A stretch of 64,000 bases of DNA from Tetrapyrgos nigripes (GCA_013368315.1 JAACJM010000048.1:186001-250000); one strand, 5' to 3'; numbered from the stretch's first letter, positions 1 through 10,957 are shown. Numbers and translations are program-made. The notes: generated by a model not told the origin, from the sequence alone.

Positions 1-2
1 TA

Positions 3-706
3 TACAACCGAAGTATTACTCATCTGAACTCCTGGAAGGGATCAGTTTGGCAGCAAGCGGCTTCGGCTGTCTCTATGACTGGTGCGTCTCTTCTTGATGG
101 TCAGCCTTTGCGCGAAACTGATCTTTTACGACGTAGATCAGGATTGCTATGAGCTAAATACAGGATGCTTTTCTACTTATGGGTTCGAATATCTTCCAGG
201 CTTTGACGACTCATATATAACCTTCATCAACAACAACCGAGCTTCCTGGACGGTCAAACAGTCTGCGCTAGACCCAGATTCAGAGACTGAAGTTTCCACC
301 AGATTAATCAGTCGTGAACCTATGGTGCGTCGACCCTTCCAAGTGAAAGTCTGAACATGAACATTCTTATACGCGTGCTTAGTACATGATCGTCAACCTT
401 GGCCTGTCGGAGGGCTTTTCTTGGATTGACTACGCAAATCTGACATTTCCCACAACGATGAGAGTAGATTGGATTCGTGTGTATCAACACCAGGATAAGA
501 TAAACATCGGTTGTGATCCAACGGATTTTCCAACGGCAGCGTACATTAACAAGTATATTTTCTTGATCCACATTTCAAAGCATTCACTCAACTTCGTTTA
601 CAATATTAGGTTCCAGGAGGCGTATACAAACTGGAATTTGACTACGTGGGTCGACAGTTACGGCCAGACGATTCCGAAAAATAGGCTGGTAGACCAGTGT
701 AACTGA
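3..706 (+). CDS. KRE6: KRE6/SKN1-type beta-glucan synthesis protein, C-terminal part (5' partial)
   Basis: Four exons, 3-81, 137-324, 383-552 and 610-706, join without a phase error (introns 55, 58 and 57 nt, all GT-AG) into 177 residues ending at a TGA. The peptide carries the C-terminal signature of the SKN1/KRE6 family (a GH16-related fold): HLNSWKGSVWQQA, FEYLPGFDD, the strand 'SREPMYMIVNLGLSEGF', then TFPTTMRVDWIRVYQ and the Cys-containing tail GCDPTDFPTAAYI and EAYTNWNLTTW. Known family members are type II membrane proteins of the ER/Golgi needed for beta-1,6-glucan assembly in the cell wall. The N-terminal cytosolic part, membrane anchor and catalytic-site region lie left of the window, so activity cannot be judged. 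The ends of the reading frame inside the window look intact. Identity is strong; which of several paralogs it is cannot be told. Confidence 0.93.
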
Positions 707-1151
707 GCAGGCGTGGACGTATTCTTACTTTAGCTTTCAAGTAGTGACAATATACAAGGACAGTGTTGGGACAGTTTCGGGACAGTCTTGTACTTAGTTT
801 GGTTACAAAGGTCTTAGGTTGCCTCCGGTCAAAAGGCCCAAAGTTTTTTATGTAGCAATTCCTGTCTTGGACATAAGCTCATTTCGATGTGAAAGTTTTA
901 GCCAAATTTTAGGCCAAAGAAATTTAGGCACGTATTGCTCGCTCCTGAAGGCCTGTGAGGCCTCTGAGACGCCAGCCGCGCGTCATTATCAAACCAAACA
1001 CGTGATGACTCGCTTCGAGTCTTCGACCAGACACACGCAATCTTTCACCCACCTTGTATCTCAATGAGCACTCTTCTCTGGAAAATATCTCTAAAACTTG
1101 ACTACAGTTCTTGATCAGCTGCAACAGATGGCAGTGTTGGGTCTCAGGCTG
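707..1151. other. Intergenic, no gene seen
   Basis: 3' flank of the KRE6-like gene. The open frames on both strands are short (about 82 codons), lack splice-supported extension and match no family I recognise. Confidence 0.5.
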
Positions 1152-1159
1152 TCCATCAA

Positions 1160-1703
1160 TAGTGACGTGCAAGCCCTAAGCCAGCCTTAAAAGCCCTGGC
1201 CAAGCCCAGCTTTTGAAGAGGGCTTGAGCCTAGGGCCCGGCTTGGATTTCTTCAAGCCCTGGGCCCGAAGCTCAGGCCGCGGCTTTCAGTGACCTACAAG
1301 GCCTGCTAGCAAATTCCGTAAGACTGACAAACTCTTTAAAAAATTTGCACACATTTGAAATTTGGCGTTTCAGCTCTTGGACCCATGCCGCGTAATAGAT
1401 TCCTCCTCCTCCTCCTTATCCTTTGAGACGAACTATTTGGTCGCCGGGCCGGCTGCCCATCTTGTTTTGGCATCCCAGGGTTAGTATTACATAAGCTCAG
1501 TAGCAGTCACTAACTCACTCCGCTTGCAATACACCTTAGATTCAGATTATACCGACTTGATATCGACGATTTGTCGTGCTTTTCTGGATCGATGGGATCA
1601 CCATAATCTGAGCATAGGCCTGTGTTTCTAGTGGGCCTAAGCCCTATGAAGTCGAGCCCAAGCCTGGGCTTCTGACCTGAGCCAGGCCCGCACAGAGTCA
1701 CTA
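1160..1703. mobile_element. Old hAT-like MITE with AGCCC/GGGCT-rich ends
   Basis: A 544-bp segment begins TAGTGAC and ends GTCACTA, a 7-bp terminal inverted repeat. The subterminal zones are packed with AAGCCC on the left (1171-1275) and the complementary GGGCTT/GGGCCT on the right (1630-1690). The 8 bp outside each end are TCCATCAA (1152-1159) and TCTGTCAA (1704-1711), matching at 6 of 8, which fits a decayed 8-bp target-site duplication as made by hAT transposases. There is no coding capacity. The short inverted repeat makes the exact ends less sure than for the element at 55723. Confidence 0.6.
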
Positions 1704-1711
1704 TCTGTCAA

Positions 1712-3013
1712 GGCTCTTCCGTAACCCCAGAAGCATTCTTAGGGAGTAAAGACGAAAGATCTTGCGTGCTGACTACCTTCTTCAGATTCCGGGTCGGGGC
1801 CTTTTGAGAGTAACTTTCAAATCCTGATTCAGGTTCGTTTGAACCGACTTTTTCTCTATTGCTGACCATACAAAGGAACCCCGTGCGTCGTATGCTTGAA
1901 AACTTTGTGAAAACTTGACCGGTCACCGTGCTGTACTTTCTCCCAACTTTCTCCAATCGTATCATTCGATCTATTCAGAGCCAAAGCCTGCGGCCTACTT
2001 GTGCTAATCTTCGCTGGTACTCCCGTCCCCGGCAGGTTCACCGGTCATCCGCATTCTTGCGGTGGAAACACATTCACAATCTACTAGTAGGTCTAGAATT
2101 TATATTCGAAAATGTGGCTCGAACAATGCAATTCGACTCCTTGGCATCCGCTTGTATACCCAATTCCATGGGTACTGAGTACTTACACACGATGGTGGAA
2201 AGCTGATTGGAGACTCTACACGGCATGCGTATATACGATTCCTTGGTGCAATTCTGATTTTGCGTTCTTCTATCAAGCTTCTTTCTGGCGGGAGAAGGCA
2301 TTGAATCACTTCTGTATGTATTTCTTTACAATGCGATCCACATTAACTGATTGGTAGAAAACGATCAACGCCTCGGAAATTGACAATTTGCTCGCCTTCC
2401 CATGCAATTGCTTCTCTAACCTGGTTACATATGTATCTATCCTCTTATCAAGAATTTATTCAGCTAAAATCTCCCTCGCTTACCGTCACGAGGATTTGCT
2501 TTATCTTCGGATTCCATATCGCGCAAAACGATCTATTTTTGTGTTATCTTGGACTATGTACTAGTCTGGCTGGGCTCCAGGGGGCTTGTGGTGAGCTACT
2601 CCGAAGTGCTTAGTTGGTGTCAAATGGCGATCTTTTAGCTGGCAGCGACATTAGTAGGAGTCTAAAAACGCGTGAAAGACACTGCTGACCACGCAAATCC
2701 AAGTCTGATAGCAGACTCAAATCGGCATCTAAACAGATTTTAGCTTAATTTAGGTCAGTTAGACGAGATCACGAATCACAAAGCAAGATCTCGGCTGTTC
2801 TCAAAGGGCGCTTTGAGCTCACCAAACCTTTATACTTAATACTTAATAAGCATTTATGCTAGCTCGTACCCTCTCGGTCGTAGGAGCGGCACTGCCGGAC
2901 ACATAAAAGGGCGGTTTCCTTTTACTCTTCTTTCATCCACTTCTTGGCTCTTCCCTCTACTGAATCCGCCATTCAATCTGCCAGTGGCTGCCCTCCATTT
3001 GATTACTGTCGCT
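1712..3013. other. Intergenic, no gene seen; promoter of the next gene at its right end
   Basis: 1.3 kb without a supportable gene. Short open frames at 1928-2357 and 2380-2613 have no recognisable domain. Near the right end an A/T-rich CATAAAAG (about 2902-2909), roughly 105 nt before the ATG at 3014, followed by a CT-rich tract, looks like the core promoter of the DUF6593-like gene. Confidence 0.45.
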
Positions 3014-3806
3014 ATGTACCATCACCGTCCACTACCCTACGTCTTCGAGGACCGTACAGGTCAACTCACTGCATCTGACTTTGATGATATGTACGACCGA
3101 CTGTTCTTCCGAGTTTCACGACCGGTTCCAAGCAAACCAGTGACGATGATTTACGATATGGGTCGACGTGCCACTCGCCATCGCGATTCCCTCCCTTTCC
3201 AACGAGATCCTATTGCTATACTCGAGTTTGGGCCAAGAGAATCATTAGGAAGTATATCCTACAAGCAAAAGAGGGTTGTTTCAATGAGCCAATATCTGCC
3301 GAAAACATCGTTATTTGGCAGGTGGGTGCCGTGTTCCGTTGTAGATGACTTCGTGTGTCGATAGTATCTGTCAAACTTAGCTCATTCTTACTCGTACCTT
3401 ATGTTCACAGATCACTGTTCCGAAAGTTCATTGGTTCTGATGGGAGAGAGTACCGCTGGAGTCATCGCACTACACCTGGTCAGGAGTGGACAGTATGTTG
3501 CCTGGATTCTGTCTTCTTTAGACTATGTGAACTGACATCGTCATTGCACTAAATTTACTACATAGTTAACGACAGGCACCGAAAACTACCTTGTAGCCCA
3601 TTTTGATCTGAAGCCTCCAGACGTCCGGGCTTACGATGTCTCTGGGAACACCTTGACAGTGCATGAAGCCTTCATACACCTTTCCGTCGGTGAGCAACTG
3701 GAGCGTTGTCAAGGCGAGCTCGTTCTGAAAGTACTGATGGGCATTCTCATCAGAAATTCTGGCAACATTGACCATCATGCGCCATATCGCCCAACACAAT
3801 CTATGA
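3014..3806 (+). CDS. DUF6593-like basidiomycete protein
   Basis: Exons 3014-3321, 3411-3492, 3566-3689 and 3754-3806 splice in phase to 188 residues. The start is the ATG at 3014 (MYHHRPLPYVFED); the longer open frame begins only with a GTG. The family pattern is an N-terminal beta-rich half (LTASDFDDMYDRLFFRVSR), the central FIGSDGREYRW segment, then an 'LVAHFD' strand and a short C-terminal helix ILATLTIMRHIAQHNL ending the protein. These match the small DUF6593-type proteins expanded in mushroom-forming fungi, whose role is unknown. No signal peptide or membrane segment is obvious. Introns are 89, 73 and 64 nt. The last exon holds only the C-terminal helix, and its phase restores the family ending exactly, which supports the model. 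The family name is from memory of the pattern, so treat it as likely rather than proven. Confidence 0.75.
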
Positions 3807-4215
3807 GATGGTGTAGTATAATGATACCCGCACCCGGGCCCTTGTCCTCGTGGCTCCCAGTGCTTGTATATGCTTTCAAAGCATGTACTTATTTTGGATG
3901 GTTAGCATCATCTCGGACTGTAATCGAAGTGACATTGTATCTTTACTCCCTGTAACCTAGTCAAGGAACTAATTTCCATGATCGTCTGACTCGTCAGAGA
4001 CAACTCAAAGAACTTAAGGAACCAGGGAACGATGTATGTTCCTCCCAGCTTAAAGTAAGTAGGTGCCCGTGACATATGCAAAACGCAGGCCTGGGTAGTA
4101 TCAGGCACAGGTTCGCACTAAGTCGAGTACATTTCCGCGAAGCATCGGAACGCGGATGTCCGGATCACGTGTGTAGGTTTGCTCTCGACCATCACGACGT
4201 AGACGTCTTCAACCG
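3807..4215. other. Intergenic between DUF6593-like gene and HAP5
   Basis: About 400 bp of mixed composition; no family match in the short open frames on either strand. It must contain the terminator of the upstream gene and the promoter of the HAP5-like gene. Confidence 0.45.
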
Positions 4216-5259
4216 ATGGCGCCTCAAACCCAGCCCTATGTCCATTCGGGCCAGCCTCTTAACGAATTCCTCCGTTCTTTCTGGCAGAGGCAGGTGGATA
4301 CTGCAGAACAAGAAACTCCAGATTACAGGCATCCTCCTCTGCCACTTGCGAGGATAAAGAAGGTCATGAAGAATGACCCTGATGTCAAGGCATGTGCTCT
4401 TCAACCTCCTTCTTTATAGCCAAAATAAACATTCGTTGGTCATACATAGATGATATCTGCGGACGGTGCGGCGTTTAGTGTCATCATCCATCACAGTCGG
4501 TGAATGAACCTACAGGCGTTCTGCTATTCATGGTCTGTTCTCTAAACAGCACCCATCTTATTTTGTAAAGCATGCGAAAGTGTGTATCATGGCTTAAGCT
4601 TACAGACTCGAGATCAATCTTGCTGATTAGTTTCACAGTTTTTATTGCTGAGATTACTTCTCGCGCCTTTATCATCGCCGATTCGAATAAACGAAGGACA
4701 CTGTCCCGTTCAGATATAGCCAAGGCTCTCAGCAAATCTGATCAGTTCGACTTCTTAATTGATATCGTGCCCAGAGAACCTCACCAATACTTCTCCGCTA
4801 TTGGTCGAGGCGCCAGCGGAAGTGGGACCAGAAATGACGAGGAGATTAGAGATGTATGTATTTCCATTTAGCCGTTGCTTTCTTCCGATCCAAGAGCTTT
4901 TGCTGCTGAAATCCTTTTCACTGGTTCGGTTATCTCACCGTAAATCGTCCCCTTTGATCATCCACGTCATCATGAACATTACACTCTGATCTATTCACTC
5001 TTCGTCGCGGGACATCTATACTAACGAACACCTCTGGTTCTCTTCGTGCAGCTCACTGCCGCCGCCACAGCCTCTGAGACTAAACCACAACTGGGGGCTC
5101 AGGGAGAAGCAGGGAATTCCAGCACTGAGGTTCTGGAACAAGTAAGCAGTCTAGCCTTATGAATCCTATAGTCTAATTTCCTGAAATTGTTCCTTGGCCT
5201 TGTTCGATGCATGGCAGCTCGAAAGTTTACTGAATGGCGGACCTGTGCCTGACGTTTGA
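4216..5259 (+). CDS. HAP5: CCAAT-binding factor subunit C (NF-YC/HAP5)
   Basis: Histone-fold subunit of the heterotrimeric CCAAT-binding complex (NF-Y/HAP). Residues about 20-58 give the invariant FWQRQ and [16 protein letters not shown]. After a region of tiny exons come [29 protein letters not shown] and [11 protein letters not shown], the C-terminal helices of the fold. My exon set is 4216-4389, 4450-4465, 4516-4532, 4571-4581, 4631-4853, 5052-5141 and 5218-5259; it closes to 190 residues with no phase error. The first intron starts GC rather than GT (AAG|GCATGT). The three exons of 16, 17 and 11 nt encode the 'MISAD...LF...AK' helix; their borders are the weakest part and give two residues more than the usual spacing. 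The short acidic/Gln tail ends VPDV. Family identity is certain; the micro-exon details are tentative. Confidence 0.88.
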
Positions 5260-6386
5260 ATCACGCAGCTTGAAGTACCGCTACGAGATAAAGCTTGCAT
5301 CTTGGAGGCCCTTGTAAAGGTTTTATTCTCTCATTGCTCAGTCCTGTATACCTGTTTGCTTTCGGATTGCTGGCTCTTTCTCTCGTTAGCCTTATAATCT
5401 TAGTCTAAGTCTCTATCCAGAATGTGTTTTTGGTTCTTTGTTTAGTTTCGTGGTACATAGCATACATAGGAGGGTAGTGGTAGCTTTGTATTATCTTCCT
5501 TTCTCCTCTTGGAATGCCTAGCCGTGCTTCAGGATATGATTGTGTGAAGTGGACTATGAAGCGTTTCAGAGTGAGTGCTGTACCGAGCACCGTTTTTCGA
5601 ACTCCTCCTCGGTCCGATGTTATAGTAGAAAATTGCAAAGACAGAGCACGCTGAGACCCGGTGCGGACTACTCCATCGGGCGAATACTGGTGCGTCATTC
5701 ACGATACAAACACATCCGATATTCTAGGGGGAGTACTACTTGGTACTTGGTACTTGGCGCAGTTCTCACATCCACACTAGGTCGCTGGAAAACCGTTATT
5801 TTTTGGCAGCTCTAGATTTCGTGTACTAGGCAGTGGCCAAACCCGAACTCTCTGTGTGCCAGGTGTTGGCCAGGTGCAGCTCACTAAAATTTCAGATGTT
5901 GAATTGTGAATGCCTAACTTGAGTCATTTGAGGCTTGGGTTTCTCTTGAGTCCCTGGACAATCGGACCGAAGGTCATGAAGGGCTGAGCCAAGGCTGAGC
6001 ATGAATCTAAGGGTGTCAAACACACCTTAGTCTAGTTTTTTAGGCGTAGATGAATATCAATTTGTAAACATTGTAAACAAGAGTACAATTCTTTTCGGAC
6101 TTTCATAATCATCCGACATCTGGCTCCAATCTGGCTCTGTCTCAGTGTCTGCTTCAAATGTTCATCTGACTGTTGGGGCGCAGCCTACTGATCTTTTCTT
6201 CAAGCTGACCTAGAAACTATAGGGATAGTGTATCTCAAGTTTCAAGTTTTCAGTGTTCACGTCCAAGCCAAGTCCCGGCAGCGTATTTCTTGGACGACTA
6301 TTTAAATGGCCCAACTCGACTACAATTCATTTTTGATTAGTATTTTCAGACTGGCCTTCGAGAATAATCCCATCTCAAACTAGTCT
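5260..6386. other. Intergenic, no gene seen
   Basis: 1.1 kb between HAP5 and the MITE at 6389. Open frames at 5405-5815 overlap on both strands and show no domain. A short direct repeat of the TTGGTAC type lies near 5740-5757. Nothing else is supportable. Confidence 0.4.
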
Positions 6387-6388
6387 AC

Positions 6389-7023
6389 TATTCGTGACCT
6401 AGAAGTGGAAGAAAAAATGTCGATGAATTAAAACTTTCGCAAATCTTTACTTGTCCGAAAAATTTTACACATCTTTAGTTTATCAAATCTGCAGGGTTTT
6501 CCGAGGGACGTGGATACAAGCTGTGGAGCGCCGACGAGGGACGTTTTGTGACGGTGTAGTATTGGCGGGGAAGTGGAAGATGTTACAGGTGTGACCCTCT
6601 TTCAAAAATTCAAAAAAGCAGGCGCCGAGCGGAGTTTGAAGCAACTTTTCTATCACTTCCACCTCGTTTGCTGCGTAAAAAGGCACAACACTTAAATCTT
6701 AGACCATGGGAAAGGCTGGATACGAATAAAATCAGTCGTAGGGACTACCATATTAAGTTTCACAAATTTTCTTGGACGGGATAGCTTATGCGAAAGCCTT
6801 TCACTTCTGTCACGCTCGCAGAAATGCACATTGTTCGTCGTTTTCAGCCCATGGCAAACGTCTCAGTGCAAACCTGGTAAATCTGGTTACATAGAAATGT
6901 AGTATGTGAAAGTATCTACTATTGAACTTTTATGAAGGGAGATGAGGGAGGAACAAAGATATGGACAAATTTCTTCGGAATCTTCCACTTCTAGGGCCCA
7001 TGTCACTTCTAGGTCACGAATAG
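6389..7023. mobile_element. TA-flanked MITE, full-length copy 1
   Basis: 635 bp bounded by inverted ends CTATTCGTGACCTAGAAGTG, flanked on both sides by TA (6387-6388 and 7024-7025), as expected for a Tc1/mariner-type non-autonomous element. It is homologous over its whole length to the inverted copy at 50420-51053, and its left half to 31957-32270. Shared internal blocks include the run from ATGTCGATGAATTAAAAC to the GGTGTGACCC area, and the GAGACGTTTGCCATG block in inverse sense. There is no coding potential beyond chance frames. Confidence 0.85.
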
Positions 7024-7267
7024 TATCGATTTGAGATCGAGATGGGACTGGTTTTCTGATTACAAAGATTCATTATTGCGTAATCTTCCCGCGGGTCCTT
7101 CTCTCTGCTAAACCATCGCATCGCGTCGTTTCCTTGGGCCTCTCGAGGTCTACCGACCTCCACTCCCTTCCTATTACTACCTCTATATACACTAATATAT
7201 GCTATAACGCTCATAATACACGATCTTACACGCTCTCATCACGTCCTACACGCACTACTGGCAATCA

Positions 7268-7522
7268 GGACGAGGTCAAGCTACCCTCGACGAAATCGTA
7301 CGGAAACGTGTTCCTGCATGGACGGATGGCCTGAAGGAGGGTCAGAGAGACGCCATTATGAAGATTTTGGACGGAGAGAACGTGCTCTGGATAACAGCAA
7401 CTGGCGAAGGGAAATCTACAGCTTTCCAAATACCCATCATTGTCCACAATGAAGTTAGGCGGAACCCTGATCTATACCCGGAGTTTAAGGCGAAGGAGAA
7501 GGAAGTCGGGATAGTAGTTTGA
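7268..7522 (+). pseudogene. RecQ-like DNA helicase relic (N-terminal part of helicase domain)
   Basis: A single open frame reads through helicase motif 0 and motif I of RecQ-type helicases: VRKRVPAWTDGLKEGQRDAI, then LDGENVLWITATGEGKSTAF (Walker A ATGEGKST), IPIIVHNEVRRNPDLYPEF and KEVGIVV. It then meets TGA where the family normally continues into the 'TPTKGL' block. No DEVH box, motif III or C-terminal helicase half is found in the following 500 bp on either strand. Such partial RecQ-like genes are abundant in mushroom genomes, where many are repeats. It lies only about 245 bp from the end of MITE copy 1. An intron starting GTAGTT at the break cannot be fully excluded, but nothing downstream would complete the domain. 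Confidence 0.8.
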
Positions 7523-8053
7523 CGTTGTGGAGTCTGACAGCAGTCCCAGCGTAACCAACACGTAGAGTATTTGTTCGTCCGAGGCCGTGCTCATGAACAC
7601 GAGCATATTCTTGAGTATTGTCAACGATTGTACCATGGCTCAAAATGCACCAGGGATGGTACGGAGTAGAGTATACTAGCTGCAGAGATGCAGGGAGTGT
7701 GAAAGGCAGCTGAGGCTCTAGTGTATACCTGTGGGTTCCTCTCGTAGGTTTTTCTGACATGACTGGGCGGTAGACACCACACGCTGGAACTTGAAGCGAT
7801 GGTCGGAAGGTGGAAGTAAATCACTACCTTCCTCATATGGGCCGTGTGAAGCTTACGTGAAATCTTTTTATATTGCTCCAAGGTACCAAAAAGCACCCGG
7901 GTTATCAACAGACTGCATATACATCACTTCTTAGTGATCGTCATATCTGTCTACGAGAGACTAATCTCAAACGTAGTGGCAATGATATGATGGGAACAAC
8001 TGGTCAGTGCACAAGACTACGCAATCATGTTGTTATACACGGTGAGTACGAAT
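7523..8053. other. Intergenic, no gene seen
   Basis: 530 bp between the helicase relic and the 3' end of the minus-strand gene at 8054. Overlapping short frames on both strands are not conserved in any way I can recognise. Confidence 0.4.
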
Positions 8054-8861
8054 CTACAGCTTCCAATACTCGATACTGAATGATGCGCGCTCGAAAGGGA
8101 ATTCTCCACCCCAGGATTCAACATCCATCATACTCTGATCCACTGCAGATCGGAGATACTGCACGATCACTCGCACCTCCTCCACATCTGATGCTCTACC
8201 GGCGTCCATTTCTTCCTTGCAGCTCTAGTATTTGGGAGCGTTAACGACTCTACTCAAGGCCCGGCCTCTGGCAAGCGTTAGTAACTTACCTGAATGGCCT
8301 GACTAATGTCACTGTCCACCACAGTCAGAGCTTTGGCCATCTCTCCTTGACTGTCCCATTTGAACCCTATCGTTGAACGCACGATGTTCGTCAAAACTTT
8401 CAGGCTTGCAAACCCCATTCCAACTCCGTACAGAGTTCGCGTACGTGCCAAAGTCTCGAAAAGCCAGTCCGTTGGTAGAGGTTCTCCGTCATTGGAGATT
8501 CCATACTCGAACAAGGGGCGGGATCCTGGGATGGAGTCTACATCGACCTGATCGAGGCGCTGTCTGGCTGCCATGGTGAAAGCTGATGCTACTCCCGGCA
8601 TACCGGACGAAAGCAACCCACGAATGGAGGATCTAAGACTAGATGCAGGTAACGTCAGTTGGCGAAGTTCTCCAAAACGTGCAACACTTACTCCTCCGTC
8701 GTCGCATTCGCAATGTAGGTGTCAACCATAAGATTCCTGGTGATGAGCGAGGAAAGGTTAGTTTGATGTACGAACTGTTTTTCATCATCACAGCCTACTG
8801 ACACGTGTCCTACTATAGGTCGAGCATCCTGGCTAGGTGAGACGACCTCGGGGGCAGGCAT
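8054..8861 (-). CDS. Conserved hypothetical protein, 207 aa
   Basis: Four exons in transcription order, 8861-8803, 8736-8692, 8638-8290 and 8224-8054, total 624 nt and run from ATG (MPAPEVVSPSQDARP) to TAG in one frame; introns are 66, 53 and 65 nt. The second exon encodes NLMVDTYIANATTED, followed by a helical segment LRSSIRGLLSSGMPGVASAF. The middle contains EPLPTDWLFETLARTRTLYG and SLKVLTNIVRSTIG, and the C-terminal exon SCKEEMDAGR and VQYLRSAVDQSM. No signal peptide, membrane span, zinc ligand set or enzyme motif is visible; the protein looks soluble and mainly helical. The pattern feels like a fungal conserved family of unknown role, but I cannot name it. It is divergently arranged with the aldo/keto reductase, with 485 bp between the two starts. 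Confidence 0.72.
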
Positions 8862-9285
8862 GAATAGGTGTTTGAGGTTAACTTTAGGAAGAAGGATGCG
8901 ACAGGGTGATGTTATATCGTTGTGAAGACATTATCTATATACCACTAGGCTGACTTTAGTTTCTAGCGGAGAACCAACTTTCCCTTCGTTATCCTCACCG
9001 AGAAATCATGAAGTGGACCCGCAAGTGAATTGGAATATTGAAATGTATCAGAGATTATTCCGGTGAGTATCACTGAAGCCGTGATCGTAGGAGGATCAGA
9101 CCTTACAGCTCGGTTGAAAGATTAAATCCCAGGGATCTAAGGATCCGAGTCATGCTCGTGGCCACTTGGCTGATCCTGTCTCGAATCATTCCCATCATTT
9201 AGAAGTATCAGGACTCTCAACCCCATCCTCTCGAACAGAGACGAAATGTCTGGTTCGTCTACCAACATCGCCATCTTATTGTGTG

Positions 9286-9292
9286 TATAAAA
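9286..9292 (+). promoter_or_regulatory. TATA box of the aldo/keto reductase gene
   Basis: TATAAAA lies 55 nt upstream of the ATG at 9347, followed by a short pyrimidine-rich leader. This is the usual spacing for fungal genes with short 5' UTRs. Confidence 0.6.
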
Positions 9293-9346
9293 TGGACACC
9301 TTGTCTTAATTTCACTCCAACACCCTTTGTACAGTCTGTCTCTGTG

Positions 9347-10957
9347 ATGTCAACCACCCCATCTGATCTAGCTAATTCCCCTGAATATTTTCGATTGGGC
9401 TCGATGGAAGTTCCTCGGCTCTTTGTTGGACTCTGGCAGCTGTCCAGCAATGCCTGGGGAAGTGCACCCGTTTCCAAAATTCACGAAGACATGGACCGTC
9501 ATGTGAGCATGGGTTATACAGCTTTTGGTATATTTTCTTCCCCATCCCCGATGCGTTAAATTGACAATAGAATTTTTAGACATGGTGAGCCGTCTATTTT
9601 AGAATCCAGCCATCGTCCATATTAGACTCCTTCTCCTCCATTACAAATACTGATCCCCTACCACATATGCATCGCTGAACATGCACAGGGTAAGGGAAAT
9701 CTTTCACGGAGTGGTACTGCGGCTTGACTGATCTACTATTCTAGCGGATCACTACGGCAGCGCAGAACTTGTATTCGCAAGTAGCTTTACTTCCTCCTCC
9801 TCGACTCTTCCTGACTCCAGCTTCATCTTTTACAGGGGCACTTTCGTCGTAACTCAGCTTCGGAGCGCATAATTGTAGGCGCCACAAAGTGGTGTGTCTT
9901 TCAGCCGGTGGAGCCAACCCGTGCTGTGGTTGAAGCGGCCATTCAAGACCGCATTGAAAGAATGCAGTCAGATCACGTAGATCTTTTGCAGGTAAGGATC
10001 CGAATGCAGTGCAGCCTTACTAGTATGTCCCTGACTTCTCCACCTACGTATATAGTTTCACTGGCAAGATTATTCCAACAAAGGTTATATGAATGCCCTG
10101 GAAATCTTGCATGATTTACAGACGGAGGGGTTGATCACTGCGATTGGCCTTTGTAATTTTGATGCTATAAGGACCGACGAAATCTGCACACAATTGGGTC
10201 CTGGTGTCATCGTCTCTAACCAAGTCCAAGTACGTTCAAGCAGTCCTCCCAATCTGTATGAAACTGACATCATAAATTTTTGAAGTTCTCCCTGATAGAC
10301 ACCCGTCCTTTACATGGAATGTCTGATGTCTGCGAGCGACATGATCTCAAGCTACTGACTTATGGCACTTTGGTACGCGATTCATTCGGTGTCGCTACGC
10401 TTAAGTTGACCTCTTGGGCATCATGATAGTGCGGTGGATTTTTGACGGACAGATGGCTTGGTAGATCGGTACCAGATCTCTATTCCGGGAAGTTGACTCC
10501 TTCGCAGCGGAAGGTTCGTCAGTGAAAATTAGCGCCATCGTTCACGAGCTCGGAATGATCCATTTTGCAGTATCTTGATATGATTTTGAAGGCTTGGGGA
10601 ACATGGGAGCTCTTCCAATCACTTCTGGGAGTTCTTCGGGTTATCGGTGACAGACATGGCGGGTTGAGCATAGCCAACATCTCCACTCGTTGGGTCCTAG
10701 ATCATCCCTTCGTGGGTGCAGTGATTGTCGGTGAGCTCTTGTGATCGTTCTCTTCTCAACTATCTAAAAATTCATCAATCTATCTTTGCTTGCCAGGCAC
10801 GCGGCTAGGGATTTCAGAACACCTTGACGAAAATTACAAGGTCTATGGTTTCAATCTCACAGAAGAGGACAACGCGGAAATTGAGGCGGTGTTGATTCGT
10901 TCGAATGGGAGAAGAATCATAACCACTATCGGCGACTGCGGTGCGGAATACAGATGA
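9347..10957 (+). CDS. Aldo/keto reductase with micro-exons
   Basis: NAD(P)H-dependent oxidoreductase of the aldo/keto reductase superfamily, TIM-barrel fold. Proposed exons are 9347-9527, 9580-9584, 9689, 9745-9770, 9836-9991, 10056-10229, 10286-10372, 10430-10513, 10571-10730 and 10797-10957: 1,035 nt, 344 aa, no phase error. The catalytic tetrad is visible: Asp and Tyr in FDMADHYGSAEL, Lys in VGATKWC and His in LLQFHWQDY. C-terminal landmarks are ISTRWVLDHPFVGAVIVGTR and TTIGDCGAEYR. Restoring the FDMADHYG motif needs a 5-nt exon (9580-9584) and a 1-nt exon (9689); skipping both also keeps frame but deletes the catalytic Asp. The donor after 9770 was chosen because the better-looking one after 9780 gives a frame error. 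The start at 9347 (MSTTPSD) is preferred over the upstream GTG frame. Substrate unknown. Divergent to the 207-aa hypothetical gene. Confidence 0.85.

Noticed and set aside
1928..2613. Cluster of short overlapping frames on both strands
   Set aside because: Mutually overlapping, no domain, no splice extension; treated as intergenic.
9771..9780. GT donor at 9781 for the aldo/keto reductase exon
   Set aside because: Gives a frame in which the next exon stops after a few codons; the donor at 9771 keeps frame, at the cost of two family residues.
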